Below, piece after piece: positions 1 to 8,743 of a stretch of 64,000 nt of DNA. A model generated the notes under the pieces. It was not told where the DNA came from. It saw only the letters and a list, made by a program, of their open reading frames with translations, and did not search any database. A program made the position numbers and the translations under genes. Origin of the DNA: an uncultured Acidobacteriia bacterium (GTDB taxonomy: Bacteria; Acidobacteriota; Terriglobia; Bryobacterales; Bryobacteraceae); contig CAIVPR010000044.1 in assembly GCA_903907865.1 (NCBI GenBank), forward strand, positions 248,001 through 312,000. Direction: 5' to 3'. The stretch's first letter is position 1, and the number at the start of each line of letters is the position of its first letter.

Positions 1-1
1 C

Positions 2-169
2 ATCGTCTGGATGGCGTTCGGCAAGCCGGACCAAGCGTTGTCCGACGCCGTGGCCCGCACCGAGGCGTTCATCCGCGAAGACCTGGGCGACGCCCGCAGC
101 TTCAGCCTCGACAGTCCGAAGTCCCGCGAGCCCAAGATCGCGGCGATCCGGCAGGGGACGCTGGCATGA
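2..169 (+). CDS. 3' end of an unidentified protein (5' end outside window)
   Basis: An open frame enters from the left edge and ends at a TGA at 167-169, encoding about 55 residues. It contains FIREDLGDARSFSLDSPKSR near its end. I do not recognise the family from this tail. The stop overlaps the ATG of the following deacetylase-like gene in an ATGA arrangement, so the two are probably translationally coupled and in one operon. The frame has the same GC-rich codon pattern as its neighbour. Confidence 0.5.
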   Translation: MVWMAFGKPDQALSDAVARTEAFIREDLGDARSFSLDSPKSREPKIAAIRQGTLA

Positions 170-1083
170 CCGCCTTACTGGCTGATCCCATCTCCAAGCT
201 CCATGACACAGGCCCCGGCCATCCTGAACAGATTGCCCGTTGGGATGCTGCGATCCGGGGACTGGACGGCGTGGGCCTGACCCCGGTCGCGCCACGCGGC
301 GCGACCGTCGAAGAACTCGCCGTCTGCCACACCCGCGACTACATCGGAACCGCGCGGCGGGATGTCGAATCGGGCCGCGACGTCCTTTCGACCGGCGACA
401 CCGACATCTGTGCCCACTCCTATGAGGTAGCGTTGCACGCGGCGGGCACGTGCCTGAATGGCGTTGACCTCGTGATGGGCGGCAAGGCCCGGAACGCGTT
501 CTGCATTGTGCGCCCGCCCGGACACCACGCGTCGCAAGCGCGCGGCATGGGCTTCTGCCTGTTCAACAACATCGCGGTAGCGGCCCGCTATGCGCAGCGG
601 AAATACGGAATCGAACGAGTCGCGATCGCCGACTGGGACGTCCACCATGGCAACGGCACCCAGGACATCTTCTGCCGCGACAAGTCCGTCTTCTTCTTCA
701 GTACCCACCAGAGCCCGTGGTATCCGGGGACCGGCATGCGCACCGAGACGGGCGTGGGCACGACGATGAACCGTCCGTTCCCGGCTGGTGCCGGGCGCGA
801 ACAGATCTTGACCGCCTTCCGCAAGGACTTCGCCCCCAAGATGGACGAGTTCAAGCCCGATCTGGTCCTGATCTCGGCCGGTTTCGACTCCCGGTTGGGC
901 GATCCGCTCGGCCACTTCCGCCTGAGCGACGCCGACTTCGCCGAACTCACCACCATTCTGATGGAGATCGCCGACAAGCACAGCGGAGGGCGGCTGGTTT
1001 CGGTGCTGGAAGGCGGTTACAACCTCGAAGGGCTGACCAAGGCAGTCACCGCCCACAGCAAGGCGCTCCAAAGCGCTACTTGA
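166..1083 (+). CDS. Histone deacetylase-like amidohydrolase (HDAC/AcuC/AphA superfamily)
   Basis: A 305-residue zinc-dependent deacetylase of the arginase/deacetylase fold, probably cytosolic, acting on acetylated amines or acetyl-lysine; the substrate cannot be told from sequence. The family signature is complete: RPPGHHA at residues 116-122 (tandem active-site histidines), DWDVHHGNG from 156 (metal-binding Asp and His), SAGFD at 237-241 (second metal Asp) and EGGYN at 282-286 (Gly-Gly-Tyr). The length is normal for bacterial members (300-380). The ATG overlaps the stop of the upstream gene. Its 3' end overlaps the convergent ThuA-DUF1080 gene by 8 bp. Acetoin-utilisation AcuC and acetylpolyamine amidohydrolase are the main alternatives. 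Confidence 0.93.
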   Translation: MTALLADPISKLHDTGPGHPEQIARWDAAIRGLDGVGLTPVAPRGATVEELAVCHTRDYIGTARRDVESGRDVLSTGDTDICAHSYEVALHAAGTCLNGVDLVMGGKARNAFCIVRPPGHHASQARGMGFCLFNNIAVAARYAQRKYGIERVAIADWDVHHGNGTQDIFCRDKSVFFFSTHQSPWYPGTGMRTETGVGTTMNRPFPAGAGREQILTAFRKDFAPKMDEFKPDLVLISAGFDSRLGDPLGHFRLSDADFAELTTILMEIADKHSGGRLVSVLEGGYNLEGLTKAVTAHSKALQSAT

Positions 1084-2560
1084 TCTCCCGGATTCGCACG
1101 TTGCGGAACATCACGGTTGAGAACCGGTCGTGGAGTTGGAGGCCGATGGGGCCGACTTTGGAACGTCCCGATTCGCCGGGGTATTCGGACACCAGTTCGC
1201 CGTTCAGCCGCACCCGGATGGAGCCGTTACGGGACTCGATGTCCATCGCATTCCAGTCGGCGTGGCGCATCGCACCGACCTTGGCGGAGTCGAAGGTGTA
1301 GACGGAGCCGGTCGGGTACTTTTCGCCGCTTGGATGAAGTGGGTCGTCATCGAGGATCTGGATCTCGTAGCCGATGTGGGCCGGTGTGCTCTTGATCGGT
1401 CCGGCCAGTTCCGGGTGTGTCGTGTCGGGCTCGTTGATGGCGTAGTGGGCACGGGAAAGGTCGCGGATCGAGACTCCGCTGTTTCCTCCGACGGGGAGCC
1501 AGAACTCGACGTGTAGGTCGAATTCGGCGTAGTCGTTGCGGTTGGTGTAGAGCCACGCCTGCGGATTGACCCAGGAGCGGAAGGTGTTGCGGTCGATGGG
1601 CCACTTCTGCGAGGGGTCGGGGTGGGTGCGCTGGCCGAGCAGGGTACCGTCCTTCATGACGGTCCACGTGCATTCGCCCCGGGGCTCCCAGCCGTCGAGG
1701 TTCTTGCCGGTGAACATCGGCTTCCACCCAAGATCGGCGGGAATGGTCACCTTGCCGGATGCTGCCCACTCGGTGCCGCGGGCGAGGAGGGTCTGGAAGT
1801 TGACGTCGTCGAGGTTGGGGTTCGACTCCTTGTCCCACGTGTGACCCAGCATCGTCGTGTAGACCCGGCCGTTGCCGTATTGCTTGGTCCAAGCCATCGG
1901 CTCGCCCTGGTGCGAGACCTCCGAAAAGGCGTAGGTCAGGACGGTCAAGCCCTGCGCCGGGCCGTGTTGGCCGTGCGTGAGCTGCTCGGACGGGTGCAGC
2001 CAGTGGGCGGGCAGGCCGGCGGTGATTGGGTTCGTTTTGTCGAGCGTGAAGACCTCGAAGTCGTGGCGGGGACCGTGGCCGGGCGGCAGGCCGGAACCCT
2101 TCGGGATGGTGATCACCTTGTCGTTGACCACCGCCAGCCCCGCGCCGAAGGTCTTGTCGCGCCAACCGAGGCCGATCATGTCGTTGTACTCGGGCCAGTT
2201 CAGGAAGGCGTTGTTGGCGGCGTGGAAGACCACGAGGCCGCCGCCATTGCGGACGAACTTTTCGAGCGCGACCTCGGTCTCGCGGGGCCAGCGGACGCCG
2301 TCCGGCAGATGCCCGCCGTTAAAATTATTCACCACCACATCGTACTTGGAGAAATCCGGCTTGGCCGGGTAGGTGGAGACATCCACGGTGAATCGTCCCG
2401 TGCCCTCCAGCGTGGTCCGGATGGCGCGAGTCCCGGCGGCCCAGTCGTGGTTGTTCTTGCCGTCAAGGATCAGGGCTGCCAGCTTCTTGGCTGGCGTCTG
2501 CGCCTGGGCTGTAGCGGCCATGAGGGACAGCAGGAGGATGGAAACAGGTCGTTTGGTCAT
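1076..2560 (-). CDS. Secreted ThuA-like / DUF1080 (3-keto-disaccharide hydrolase) fusion protein
   Basis: About 494 residues. An N-terminal signal peptide (hydrophobic run ending AQA near residue 20) is followed by a ThuA-like glutamine-amidotransferase-fold domain (about 25-265; KKLAALILDGKNNHDW, GGGLVVFHAANNAF, a central AMAWTKQYGNGRVYTTMLGH-like segment). A C-terminal DUF1080 concanavalin-type domain follows (about 280-494; GWKPMFTGKNLDGWEP, NSGVSIRD, GPIGLQLHD). Both domains are linked to 3-keto-sugar and trehalose-type glycan use in Acidobacteriota and Planctomycetota. The start is taken at the ATG at 2560, seven bases after AGGAG; a GTG just upstream is less well placed. It is divergent from the Oar-like receptor, suggesting shared regulation of sugar uptake. 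Confidence 0.9.
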   Translation of the reverse strand: MTKRPVSILLLSLMAATAQAQTPAKKLAALILDGKNNHDWAAGTRAIRTTLEGTGRFTVDVSTYPAKPDFSKYDVVVNNFNGGHLPDGVRWPRETEVALEKFVRNGGGLVVFHAANNAFLNWPEYNDMIGLGWRDKTFGAGLAVVNDKVITIPKGSGLPPGHGPRHDFEVFTLDKTNPITAGLPAHWLHPSEQLTHGQHGPAQGLTVLTYAFSEVSHQGEPMAWTKQYGNGRVYTTMLGHTWDKESNPNLDDVNFQTLLARGTEWAASGKVTIPADLGWKPMFTGKNLDGWEPRGECTWTVMKDGTLLGQRTHPDPSQKWPIDRNTFRSWVNPQAWLYTNRNDYAEFDLHVEFWLPVGGNSGVSIRDLSRAHYAINEPDTTHPELAGPIKSTPAHIGYEIQILDDDPLHPSGEKYPTGSVYTFDSAKVGAMRHADWNAMDIESRNGSIRVRLNGELVSEYPGESGRSKVGPIGLQLHDRFSTVMFRNVRIREIK

Positions 2561-2686
2561 CACGTTCTCCTTTACTGTATTGCACGTGCCGTAGATTCAT
2601 CGAGTCGAAACCGATTCCTTGCTACTCTGGGAGCAGTGCTGTACCCGGTCTTTCGACATCACAATCTACTAAGGATAGTCACAACC

Positions 2687-5600
2687 ATGATGAAATCCCT
2701 CTCCGCAGCAGCCCTCGCACTGCTCTTCTCGGTTTCGGCCATGGCACAGGCCACCGCCGGACGCGGTGCCATCAGTGGCACGGTTCTCGACGCTTCCGGC
2801 GCGCCGATCAGCGCGGCCAAAGTCGTCGTCACAAACTCCTCCCTCGGCATCCACCGCGAACTTCCGACGACCGGTGCCGGCACCTTTTCGGCACCCGCTC
2901 TCGCACCTGAAAAAGGCTACGAGGTAGAGGTCACGAAGGAAGGCTTCGCGCCCTACAAGGCCGGCAACCTTACCCTTCAGGTCGGCCAGATTCTGGACCT
3001 CAAGATTTCCCTGACCGTAGGCAGCCTCAGCACCAAAGTAGACGTTACGGACGCCGCGCCCTTGGTAGACGACGTCAAGACCGAAAACTCGACTGTCGTT
3101 TCGAGCGAACAGATCGAAAACCTGCCGGTAAACGGTCGGCGCGTCGACGCGTTTGTCCTGTTGACGCCCGCTGTCACCAAGGATGCCGACTTCGGACTTC
3201 TCACGTTCCGCGGCATGGCCGGCGGCAACAGCTTCCTGGTGGACGGCGTGGACACGACCAACCAGTACTACAACGAGAATTCGGGCCGCACACGCGTGGG
3301 CTCGCAGCTTTCGCAGGACGCGGTGCAGGAATTCCAGGTGCTCAATTCCAGCTACGCCGCCGAATACGGGCGCGCAAGCGGCGGCGTGATCAACACGATC
3401 ACGAAGAGCGGCACCAACGGCCTGCACGCAACCTTCTTCTGGTACTTCCGCAACCGTTCGCTGGATGCGCGCGACCGCTTCGCGGCCATCAACCCGCAGG
3501 ATGTGCGGCATCAGACCGGCGGCACGATTGGGGGACCGATCATCAAGAACAAGCTGTTCGCCTTTTTCGACACGGAAGTACAGCGTCGCCACGAACCGAT
3601 GGTGAGCAGCATTATCAACTCTTCGGTCAACGGCACGTCGCAAACGTGGATCGGCTGCGCGGCCCCCGCGACGCCGGCACAGTGCGCCGCCGCAAACAAT
3701 GTGCTGCCCCGCATGTTCGGCCTTGTGGACCGCCGGGCCGACCAGAACCTCTACTTCCTGAAGCTGGACTATCACCTGAACGACAGAAACAACTTTTCGG
3801 TCAGCCTGAACTACCTCAAGTTCGTCTCGCCCAACGGCATCCAGACAGGGAACACGTCGACCACCGGCTCGGCCCTCGGCACCAACGGCGACGACAGCGT
3901 GCGCGACCGGATCGGCAAATTGTCTTGGACCTTCGTTCCCACCAGTTCGATCGTCAACGAATTCCGATTCGGCTGGTTCAAGGACCGGCAAGCGGACGAC
4001 TTCGACCCGGCGCTCCAAAAGGGACTGCCGATCGGGAACACCTCGCTGTCGGTGGCCGGTGTGGGCACTCTTGGCGGATACAACGTGCTGCCCCGCATCC
4101 AACCCAGCGAAAATCGTTTCCAGATTGCCGACAGCCTCTCTTGGGTGAAGGGTGCCCATACGCTCAAATTCGGCGTCGACATTTCGAAGACGGAAGACTA
4201 CGCGAATGCGCTGAGCAACCGGTATGGGACCTACTCGTATTCGAGCGTTACCAACTTTGCACTCGACTTCACGTCGCCGAAGCCGGGTCCGAGCAACTAT
4301 TCGACCTTCTCGCAGGTTTTTGGAAACCCTATCGTAGACACGCACATTTCCGAAATGGGTTTCTTCGCACAGGACAGTTGGAAGATCAGCTCGCGCTTGA
4401 CCGCCAACTACGGACTGCGCTACGAGTACTCGATACTGCCCCAACCGACGATCGTGAATCCGAACTACGCCCAGACGGGACACATCAATTCGGACAAGAA
4501 GAATTTCGCACCACGGATCGGCTTTGCCTACCGGGTCGACGAGAAGACTGCCGTGCGCGCCGGATTCGGGCTGTACTACGGCCGCTACCATAGCGGTTTG
4601 ATCAACACTCTGTTCACAAGCAACGACGTTTATACGCAGAGCTTGAGCATCACGAGCCCCAGTTCGGCTGGAGCCCCGGTGTTTCCGAACGTGCTCGCGT
4701 CGCCGGCGGGGGCACTCGCCAGCAACCGCAACATCACGTTTGCGGCGCCGGACATGCGCAATCCATACTCGGAGCAGCTGAACGTTGCTGTGGAGCGGGC
4801 GGTCACCAAGACGACCACGCTGACGGTTTCGTACATCATGAACCGCGGCAAGCGGCTCTATACGGTGCGGGATCTGAATATCGGACCGCTCAGTTCGCAG
4901 GTTTACACTTTCACGATTCTGGACAACAACTACCAGCCGACCGGCAAAGTGTTCAGCACCCCGATCTACCTGCTGGCCAACCGGGTCGACACACGTTACG
5001 GACACGTCAACCAAGTGGAGAACGGCGGCAAGCAGTGGTACGACGCCATGGCAGTGCAGTTGAACAAGCGGTTCTCGAAGACTTTCATGGGCACGGTGGC
5101 ATACACCTGGGCGCATGAACTCGACGAAAACCAGGAATCCGGCAACAATGCGCTCTTCTTCAGCAGCGGGCCGATGGGCCTGTACAACGGTGCCTACAGC
5201 AACGACAAGGGCAACGGGAACCTCGATCAGCGCCATCGGCTCGTGACGACTTTCCTTGCGCGGCCTACGCTGTTCAAGGGCAGCAACGGTTTGGCGAAGC
5301 ACCTGTTGAACGGCTGGGAGTGGAACGGGCTGCTGACTCTGGCCAGCGGCCGGCCGTCGTTCGAGTCGGTCAGCTTCTCTTCTACCACCAACCTGCCACA
5401 GGCGTTTACCGGGACCCTGAATGGACTCGGCGGCGACAACCGTGTGCCGTTCCTGCAGAACAATCCGTTGCGGTTGGACGCGACGACGCGGTTCGACACA
5501 CGACTGCAGAAGAGGTTCCAGATCCGCGAGAAGATGAACCTCACGCTGTTGTTCGAAGTCTTCAACCTGACGAACACGATCAGCAACACGAGTGTTTTGG

Positions 5601-5785
5601 CGGCGGGTTTCACGGCGGCCAACAAGGGTACGCTGGCGGCTCCGAACTTCGTGATCGCGCCCTGCACCTCGGCGACCGCGACGTCCTGCACGGCCCAGAC
5701 CCCCGGGTTGGGCACGGCGTCGGGCGGATTCCCGGACGGCACCAATGCTCGGCGCGCGCAGGTTGGATTGCGGTTCGCGTTCTAG
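2687..5785 (+). CDS. Oar-like TonB-dependent outer membrane receptor with N-terminal carboxypeptidase-regulatory-like domain
   Basis: A protein of 1,032 residues. The open frame extends far upstream, but the start is set at the ATG at 2687, nine bases after AAGGATAG. From there a signal peptide begins (MMKSLSAAALALLFSVSAMA). An Ig-like carboxypeptidase-regulatory domain follows (about 27-110; GAISGTVLDASGAPISAAKV), then a plug-like region (INTITKSGTNGLHATFFWYF) and a long beta-barrel ending in the aromatic terminus LRFAF. This is the OmpA-related (Oar) TonB receptor type that is expanded in Acidobacteriota. The substrate is unknown, but the divergent ThuA-DUF1080 gene suggests a glycan or sugar. 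A strong terminator follows 25 bp after the stop. Confidence 0.93.
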   Translation: MMKSLSAAALALLFSVSAMAQATAGRGAISGTVLDASGAPISAAKVVVTNSSLGIHRELPTTGAGTFSAPALAPEKGYEVEVTKEGFAPYKAGNLTLQVGQILDLKISLTVGSLSTKVDVTDAAPLVDDVKTENSTVVSSEQIENLPVNGRRVDAFVLLTPAVTKDADFGLLTFRGMAGGNSFLVDGVDTTNQYYNENSGRTRVGSQLSQDAVQEFQVLNSSYAAEYGRASGGVINTITKSGTNGLHATFFWYFRNRSLDARDRFAAINPQDVRHQTGGTIGGPIIKNKLFAFFDTEVQRRHEPMVSSIINSSVNGTSQTWIGCAAPATPAQCAAANNVLPRMFGLVDRRADQNLYFLKLDYHLNDRNNFSVSLNYLKFVSPNGIQTGNTSTTGSALGTNGDDSVRDRIGKLSWTFVPTSSIVNEFRFGWFKDRQADDFDPALQKGLPIGNTSLSVAGVGTLGGYNVLPRIQPSENRFQIADSLSWVKGAHTLKFGVDISKTEDYANALSNRYGTYSYSSVTNFALDFTSPKPGPSNYSTFSQVFGNPIVDTHISEMGFFAQDSWKISSRLTANYGLRYEYSILPQPTIVNPNYAQTGHINSDKKNFAPRIGFAYRVDEKTAVRAGFGLYYGRYHSGLINTLFTSNDVYTQSLSITSPSSAGAPVFPNVLASPAGALASNRNITFAAPDMRNPYSEQLNVAVERAVTKTTTLTVSYIMNRGKRLYTVRDLNIGPLSSQVYTFTILDNNYQPTGKVFSTPIYLLANRVDTRYGHVNQVENGGKQWYDAMAVQLNKRFSKTFMGTVAYTWAHELDENQESGNNALFFSSGPMGLYNGAYSNDKGNGNLDQRHRLVTTFLARPTLFKGSNGLAKHLLNGWEWNGLLTLASGRPSFESVSFSSTTNLPQAFTGTLNGLGGDNRVPFLQNNPLRLDATTRFDTRLQKRFQIREKMNLTLLFEVFNLTNTISNTSVLAAGFTAANKGTLAAPNFVIAPCTSATATSCTAQTPGLGTASGGFPDGTNARRAQVGLRFAF

Positions 5786-5810
5786 GAGCGGGCCAGGATA
5801 GTTTGATTGG

Positions 5811-5844
5811 AGCCCGACCGCCGATGAGGCGGTCGGGCTTTTTT
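5811..5844 (+). terminator. Rho-independent terminator after the Oar-like receptor
   Basis: A perfect 12-bp GC-rich stem (AGCCCGACCGCC at 5811-5822 with its complement at 5828-5839), a 5-base loop (gatga) and a run of T at 5839-5844. It lies 25 bp past the receptor stop codon, in the right orientation. Confidence 0.93.
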
Positions 5845-5903
5845 CATGGTGGTGGCCTTTCGCCTCGGTTGATACCGTGATGTGCGGGGATACGCTACAC
5901 CAC

Positions 5904-5967
5904 GACGCGCGCCTTGCGGCGCGTGGCGGTGTCGGCGACCCCGCCGCAGGTTGCCAACCTGCCCCAC
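5904..5967 (+). repeat. Dispersed palindromic repeat family R1, copy 1
   Basis: A REP-like element of three successive hairpins: CGCGCC-ttgc-GGCGCG at 5908-5923, GGCGG...CCGCC between 5925 and 5945, and GCAGGTT-gcc-AACCTGC at 5946-5962. A 50-bp core (5918-5967) is identical, base for base, to copy 2 at 21635-21684. It lies between the receptor terminator and the efflux operon. No protein is supported here, although the frames stay open because of the GC content. Confidence 0.85.
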
Positions 5968-6067
5968 AAGACGGGCGAGCGCTGCGGAAAACTGGAAATG
6001 CGAGGTGGGTGCGACGGGTGGAGAGAAGACCAGCCGCATATACTTTATGGAGGTGACCATACGTCCG

Positions 6068-7441
6068 ATGGTCGCGGCGGTGATCGCTTGCGGCCTTTTC
6101 CTCAGCAGTTGTGCGCACTACCAGCCATCGGTGCTGGATCCTGTTCAGGTGGAGTCGCGGTTTGCGGCGCGGGCTCTGGATGCGCCGGGATTGGCGGAGT
6201 TTGCGCGGAGTCAGGCGGGGAATCCAACATTCGCTTGGCCGCCGACCGCGCTGGATCCGGATAACCTGCTGTCGATCGGGCTGTTTTTCAGCACGGATGT
6301 CGAGTTGGCCCGGGCCGAAGTTGCGGCCAAGGAAGCCGCGCTGGTCACGGCCAAGCAGCGGATCAATCCCACAATCACGGTGGATGCCGGGCGGAACAAG
6401 ACGCCCGACTCGGTCGCGACGTATTCGTTCTCGTCGGCATTCACGATTGAGACTGCGGGCAAGCGCGGGTTGCGGATTTTGGAGGCCCAGAAGGCTTTGG
6501 AGGCTGCCCGACTGCGGGTCTGGGAGGCAGCTTGGGCGACCCGGGCCAAGGTCCGGGCGGCGTTGGTTGCTTACTACTTCGCAGGGGTGCGGTTGGAATC
6601 GCTGCGGGCGGAACTGGCGGCTCGGGGCGAGATCGTTACAGTTTGGGAAAAACGGCTGGCGGCTGGCGAGGTCGGTCGGCCGGAGGTTGAGGCGGCGCGG
6701 GCGGACCGGGCTGCGGTGTTGCTGGCAATCGCGAATGCCGACGGCGCGTTGGAGCTTGGGCGCGCGGGGATTGGGGATGCCGTGGGCGTTCCTACCCGGG
6801 CATTGGGGTCGCGGGCGATTGATTTGGGGCGGTTGCGCGATTTGCCGGCCCCCGGGGAGTTGCCGATTGCGGCTGTTCGCAAGGCCGGGTTGGTGCATCG
6901 GGCGGATATCCGGCGTGTGCTGGCGGAGTATGACGCGGCGGATGTCGGACTGCGGCTGCAGTTGGCGGACCGGTATCCGAATGTGTCTTTGAGTCCGTCG
7001 TACTTGTTCCAGGAGGGCTTTCCTTCGTATGTGTTGGGTGCGGCTTTGGAGGCTTTGCCGGTGTTCCATCGGGGCGAGGGACAGGTGGCTGAGCGCAAGG
7101 CGGCTCGGGACAAGATTGCGGTGGAGTTTTTGGCGTTGCAGGCGCATGTCCGGGATGAGACGGATGCGGCTTTGACGAAGTACAGGGCTGCGGTGGCGGA
7201 ATGGTCCAGTGCGGGCGGGGTTTCGGTGCGGTTGCAGAGTCAGCGGGAGGCTTCGGTGGCGGCAGCCTTGAAGGCTGGCGAGGCGGATCGGTTGGAGGTT
7301 TTGGTGTCCAAGTTGGGGGCTTTTGGGGTACAGCGGGCGGAGGTGGATGCTTTGGAGCGGGGTCAGGTGGCTCTGGGGGATCTGGAGGATGCGGTGCAGG
7401 GGGCTTTGGGTGGTTGGATGCGGATGGGAGAGGTGAAGTGA
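6068..7441 (+). CDS. TolC-family outer membrane efflux lipoprotein (RND tripartite system)
   Basis: About 457 residues. The start is placed at the ATG at 6068, downstream of GGAGGTG (6049-6055); an ATG at 6047 in the same frame is possible. The N-terminus is a lipoprotein signal (MVAAVIACGLFLSSC, lipobox LSSC), then a TolC/OEP-type helical protein with two OEP repeats and long coiled segments (ELARAEVAAKEAALVTAKQR; EASVAAALKAGEADRLEVL). It is the first gene of a three-gene operon with the adaptor and the pump, and forms the outer membrane channel. Codons towards the 3' end become strongly G-rich on the coding strand. Confidence 0.88.
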   Translation: MVAAVIACGLFLSSCAHYQPSVLDPVQVESRFAARALDAPGLAEFARSQAGNPTFAWPPTALDPDNLLSIGLFFSTDVELARAEVAAKEAALVTAKQRINPTITVDAGRNKTPDSVATYSFSSAFTIETAGKRGLRILEAQKALEAARLRVWEAAWATRAKVRAALVAYYFAGVRLESLRAELAARGEIVTVWEKRLAAGEVGRPEVEAARADRAAVLLAIANADGALELGRAGIGDAVGVPTRALGSRAIDLGRLRDLPAPGELPIAAVRKAGLVHRADIRRVLAEYDAADVGLRLQLADRYPNVSLSPSYLFQEGFPSYVLGAALEALPVFHRGEGQVAERKAARDKIAVEFLALQAHVRDETDAALTKYRAAVAEWSSAGGVSVRLQSQREASVAAALKAGEADRLEVLVSKLGAFGVQRAEVDALERGQVALGDLEDAVQGALGGWMRMGEVK

Positions 7442-7466
7442 GAGTCGCGTTGATACCCGTAGATGA

Positions 7467-7517
7467 CGGTTATGGCCGCCTGAAAGGCGGCTGCAGCCAA
7501 GAATGGCTGCCCCACAA
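7467..7517 (+). repeat. Dispersed double-hairpin repeat family R2, copy 1
   Basis: Two adjacent hairpins between the TolC-like gene and the adaptor gene: GCCGCCT-gaa-AGGCGGC at 7475-7491 and GCAGCCA-agaa-TGGCTGC at 7493-7510, with flanks CGGTTATG and CC(C/T)ACAA. Copy 2 lies at 22096-22147. The second hairpin is identical in both copies. The first differs by two base-pair swaps that keep the stem intact. Its position inside an operon suggests a possible effect on mRNA processing or stability, but this is inference. Confidence 0.85.
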
Positions 7518-7558
7518 CGGGGTGCAACTGAGGCTGGGGCAGTACTTGGGAGGGCTGG

Positions 7559-8743
7559 ATGAGTAGGTGGATAGTTCTGGTTTTGGCGGCTGGGTTGTTG
7601 GCTGGGTGCAAGGGTGATGACGACAAGAAGAAGGCGGAGGCTCCGGCGGCGGCTAAGGCAAAGGGCGATGACGACGATGCGGGGGGCAGTTCGGGCGTTG
7701 TCACTTTGAAGGAAGATGCCGCCAAGCGGGCCGGGATCAAGGTGGACGACATCGAACTGAGCTCGATTGCTCGCGAGATGGTGGTCTACGGGCGTCTGGA
7801 GGAGGATCCTTCCGCTTCGTTCGCGGTGCGGTCTCCCGCTTCCGGGACTTTGCGGGTGGCGCCTGGTCGGGGTTGGCCGGTGATCGGAGAAAGCTTGGCT
7901 GCTGGGACCGCTTTCGGGGCGGTCGAGGTGCGGTTGGCGGTCACGGACAAGTTGGCGCTGAATACGCAGTTGGTCCAAGCGAAGGCGGAACTCGCGTCCG
8001 CCGAGGCTGCTGCGAATGCCGCCAAGGTGGTCCACGAGAGGCTGCGTCGGCTGAACTCGGACGACAAGAATGTTTCCGACAAGGCCGTCCAAGAGGCTGC
8101 CGCGAAGGTGGTCGCCGAGGAGACCCGCGCGGCTGGGGCTCGGGTGATGATCCAGACTTTGGAATCGGCGGTCGCGTCCACCGGCAACAGTCGGGCGTTG
8201 GTGGCCGAGCGCGCCGGGGACGTGATGGAACTGCTGGCGCAGCCGGGCGAGTCGGTCGAACCGGGCACACCGATCCTGCGGTTGGCGAAGTTGGACCATT
8301 TGCTGGCGCGCGTCGATGTCCCGATGGGGGATCATCTGCCCGTGTCGGCCGCAGCCCGGATTACTCCTGCTGGTTTCGAGGACCGTCCCGCGCTGGTCGG
8401 CGAACGGGTCGGGCAAACGTTGTTCTACAAGGTCGGCGGCGGTGCCGATTTGCGTCCGGGGATGGCGGTCACGGTGCGGTTGCCCCTGCCCGGCGAGGCG
8501 CAGAAGGGGATCGTGATTCCCCGCTCCGCTGTCGTCCAGTGGGACGGCCGCTATTGGGCCTACGTGCGGGACGAGGACGACAGGGACAAGTACGTCCGAC
8601 GCGCGGTGCCCATCGACAGGCCGTTGGGAAATGGCTTCGTGGTCGCCGCGGGCTTCTCCAAGGGCGATGATCTGGTGATTTTGGGCGCGCAAACCCTGCT
8701 CTCCGAGGAGTTCAAATCGCGCAACGAGGCGGATACGAACTAG
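7559..8743 (+). CDS. RND efflux periplasmic adaptor (HlyD/CusB-type lipoprotein)
   Basis: A protein of 394 residues with a lipoprotein signal (LAAGLLAGC) and a charged Asp/Lys-rich linker (GDDDKKKAEAP, KGDDDD). It carries the membrane-fusion-protein layout: beta-barrel and lipoyl halves around a helical hairpin (about residues 135-205; QAKAELASAEAAANAAKVVH) and a C-terminal segment (PRSAVVQWDGRYWAYVRDED). A GGGAGGG ribosome site sits five bases before the ATG. The stop abuts the start of the pump gene, so coupling is tight. It bridges the inner membrane pump and the TolC-like channel. The acidic linker might bind metal, but no specific metal motif is visible. Confidence 0.9.
   Translation: MSRWIVLVLAAGLLAGCKGDDDKKKAEAPAAAKAKGDDDDAGGSSGVVTLKEDAAKRAGIKVDDIELSSIAREMVVYGRLEEDPSASFAVRSPASGTLRVAPGRGWPVIGESLAAGTAFGAVEVRLAVTDKLALNTQLVQAKAELASAEAAANAAKVVHERLRRLNSDDKNVSDKAVQEAAAKVVAEETRAAGARVMIQTLESAVASTGNSRALVAERAGDVMELLAQPGESVEPGTPILRLAKLDHLLARVDVPMGDHLPVSAAARITPAGFEDRPALVGERVGQTLFYKVGGGADLRPGMAVTVRLPLPGEAQKGIVIPRSAVVQWDGRYWAYVRDEDDRDKYVRRAVPIDRPLGNGFVVAAGFSKGDDLVILGAQTLLSEEFKSRNEADTN

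Noticed and set aside
1622-2686. N-terminal extension of the TonB receptor frame
   Set aside because: The extension is antisense to the ThuA-DUF1080 gene and lacks a signal; the start at 2687 has a ribosome site and signal peptide.
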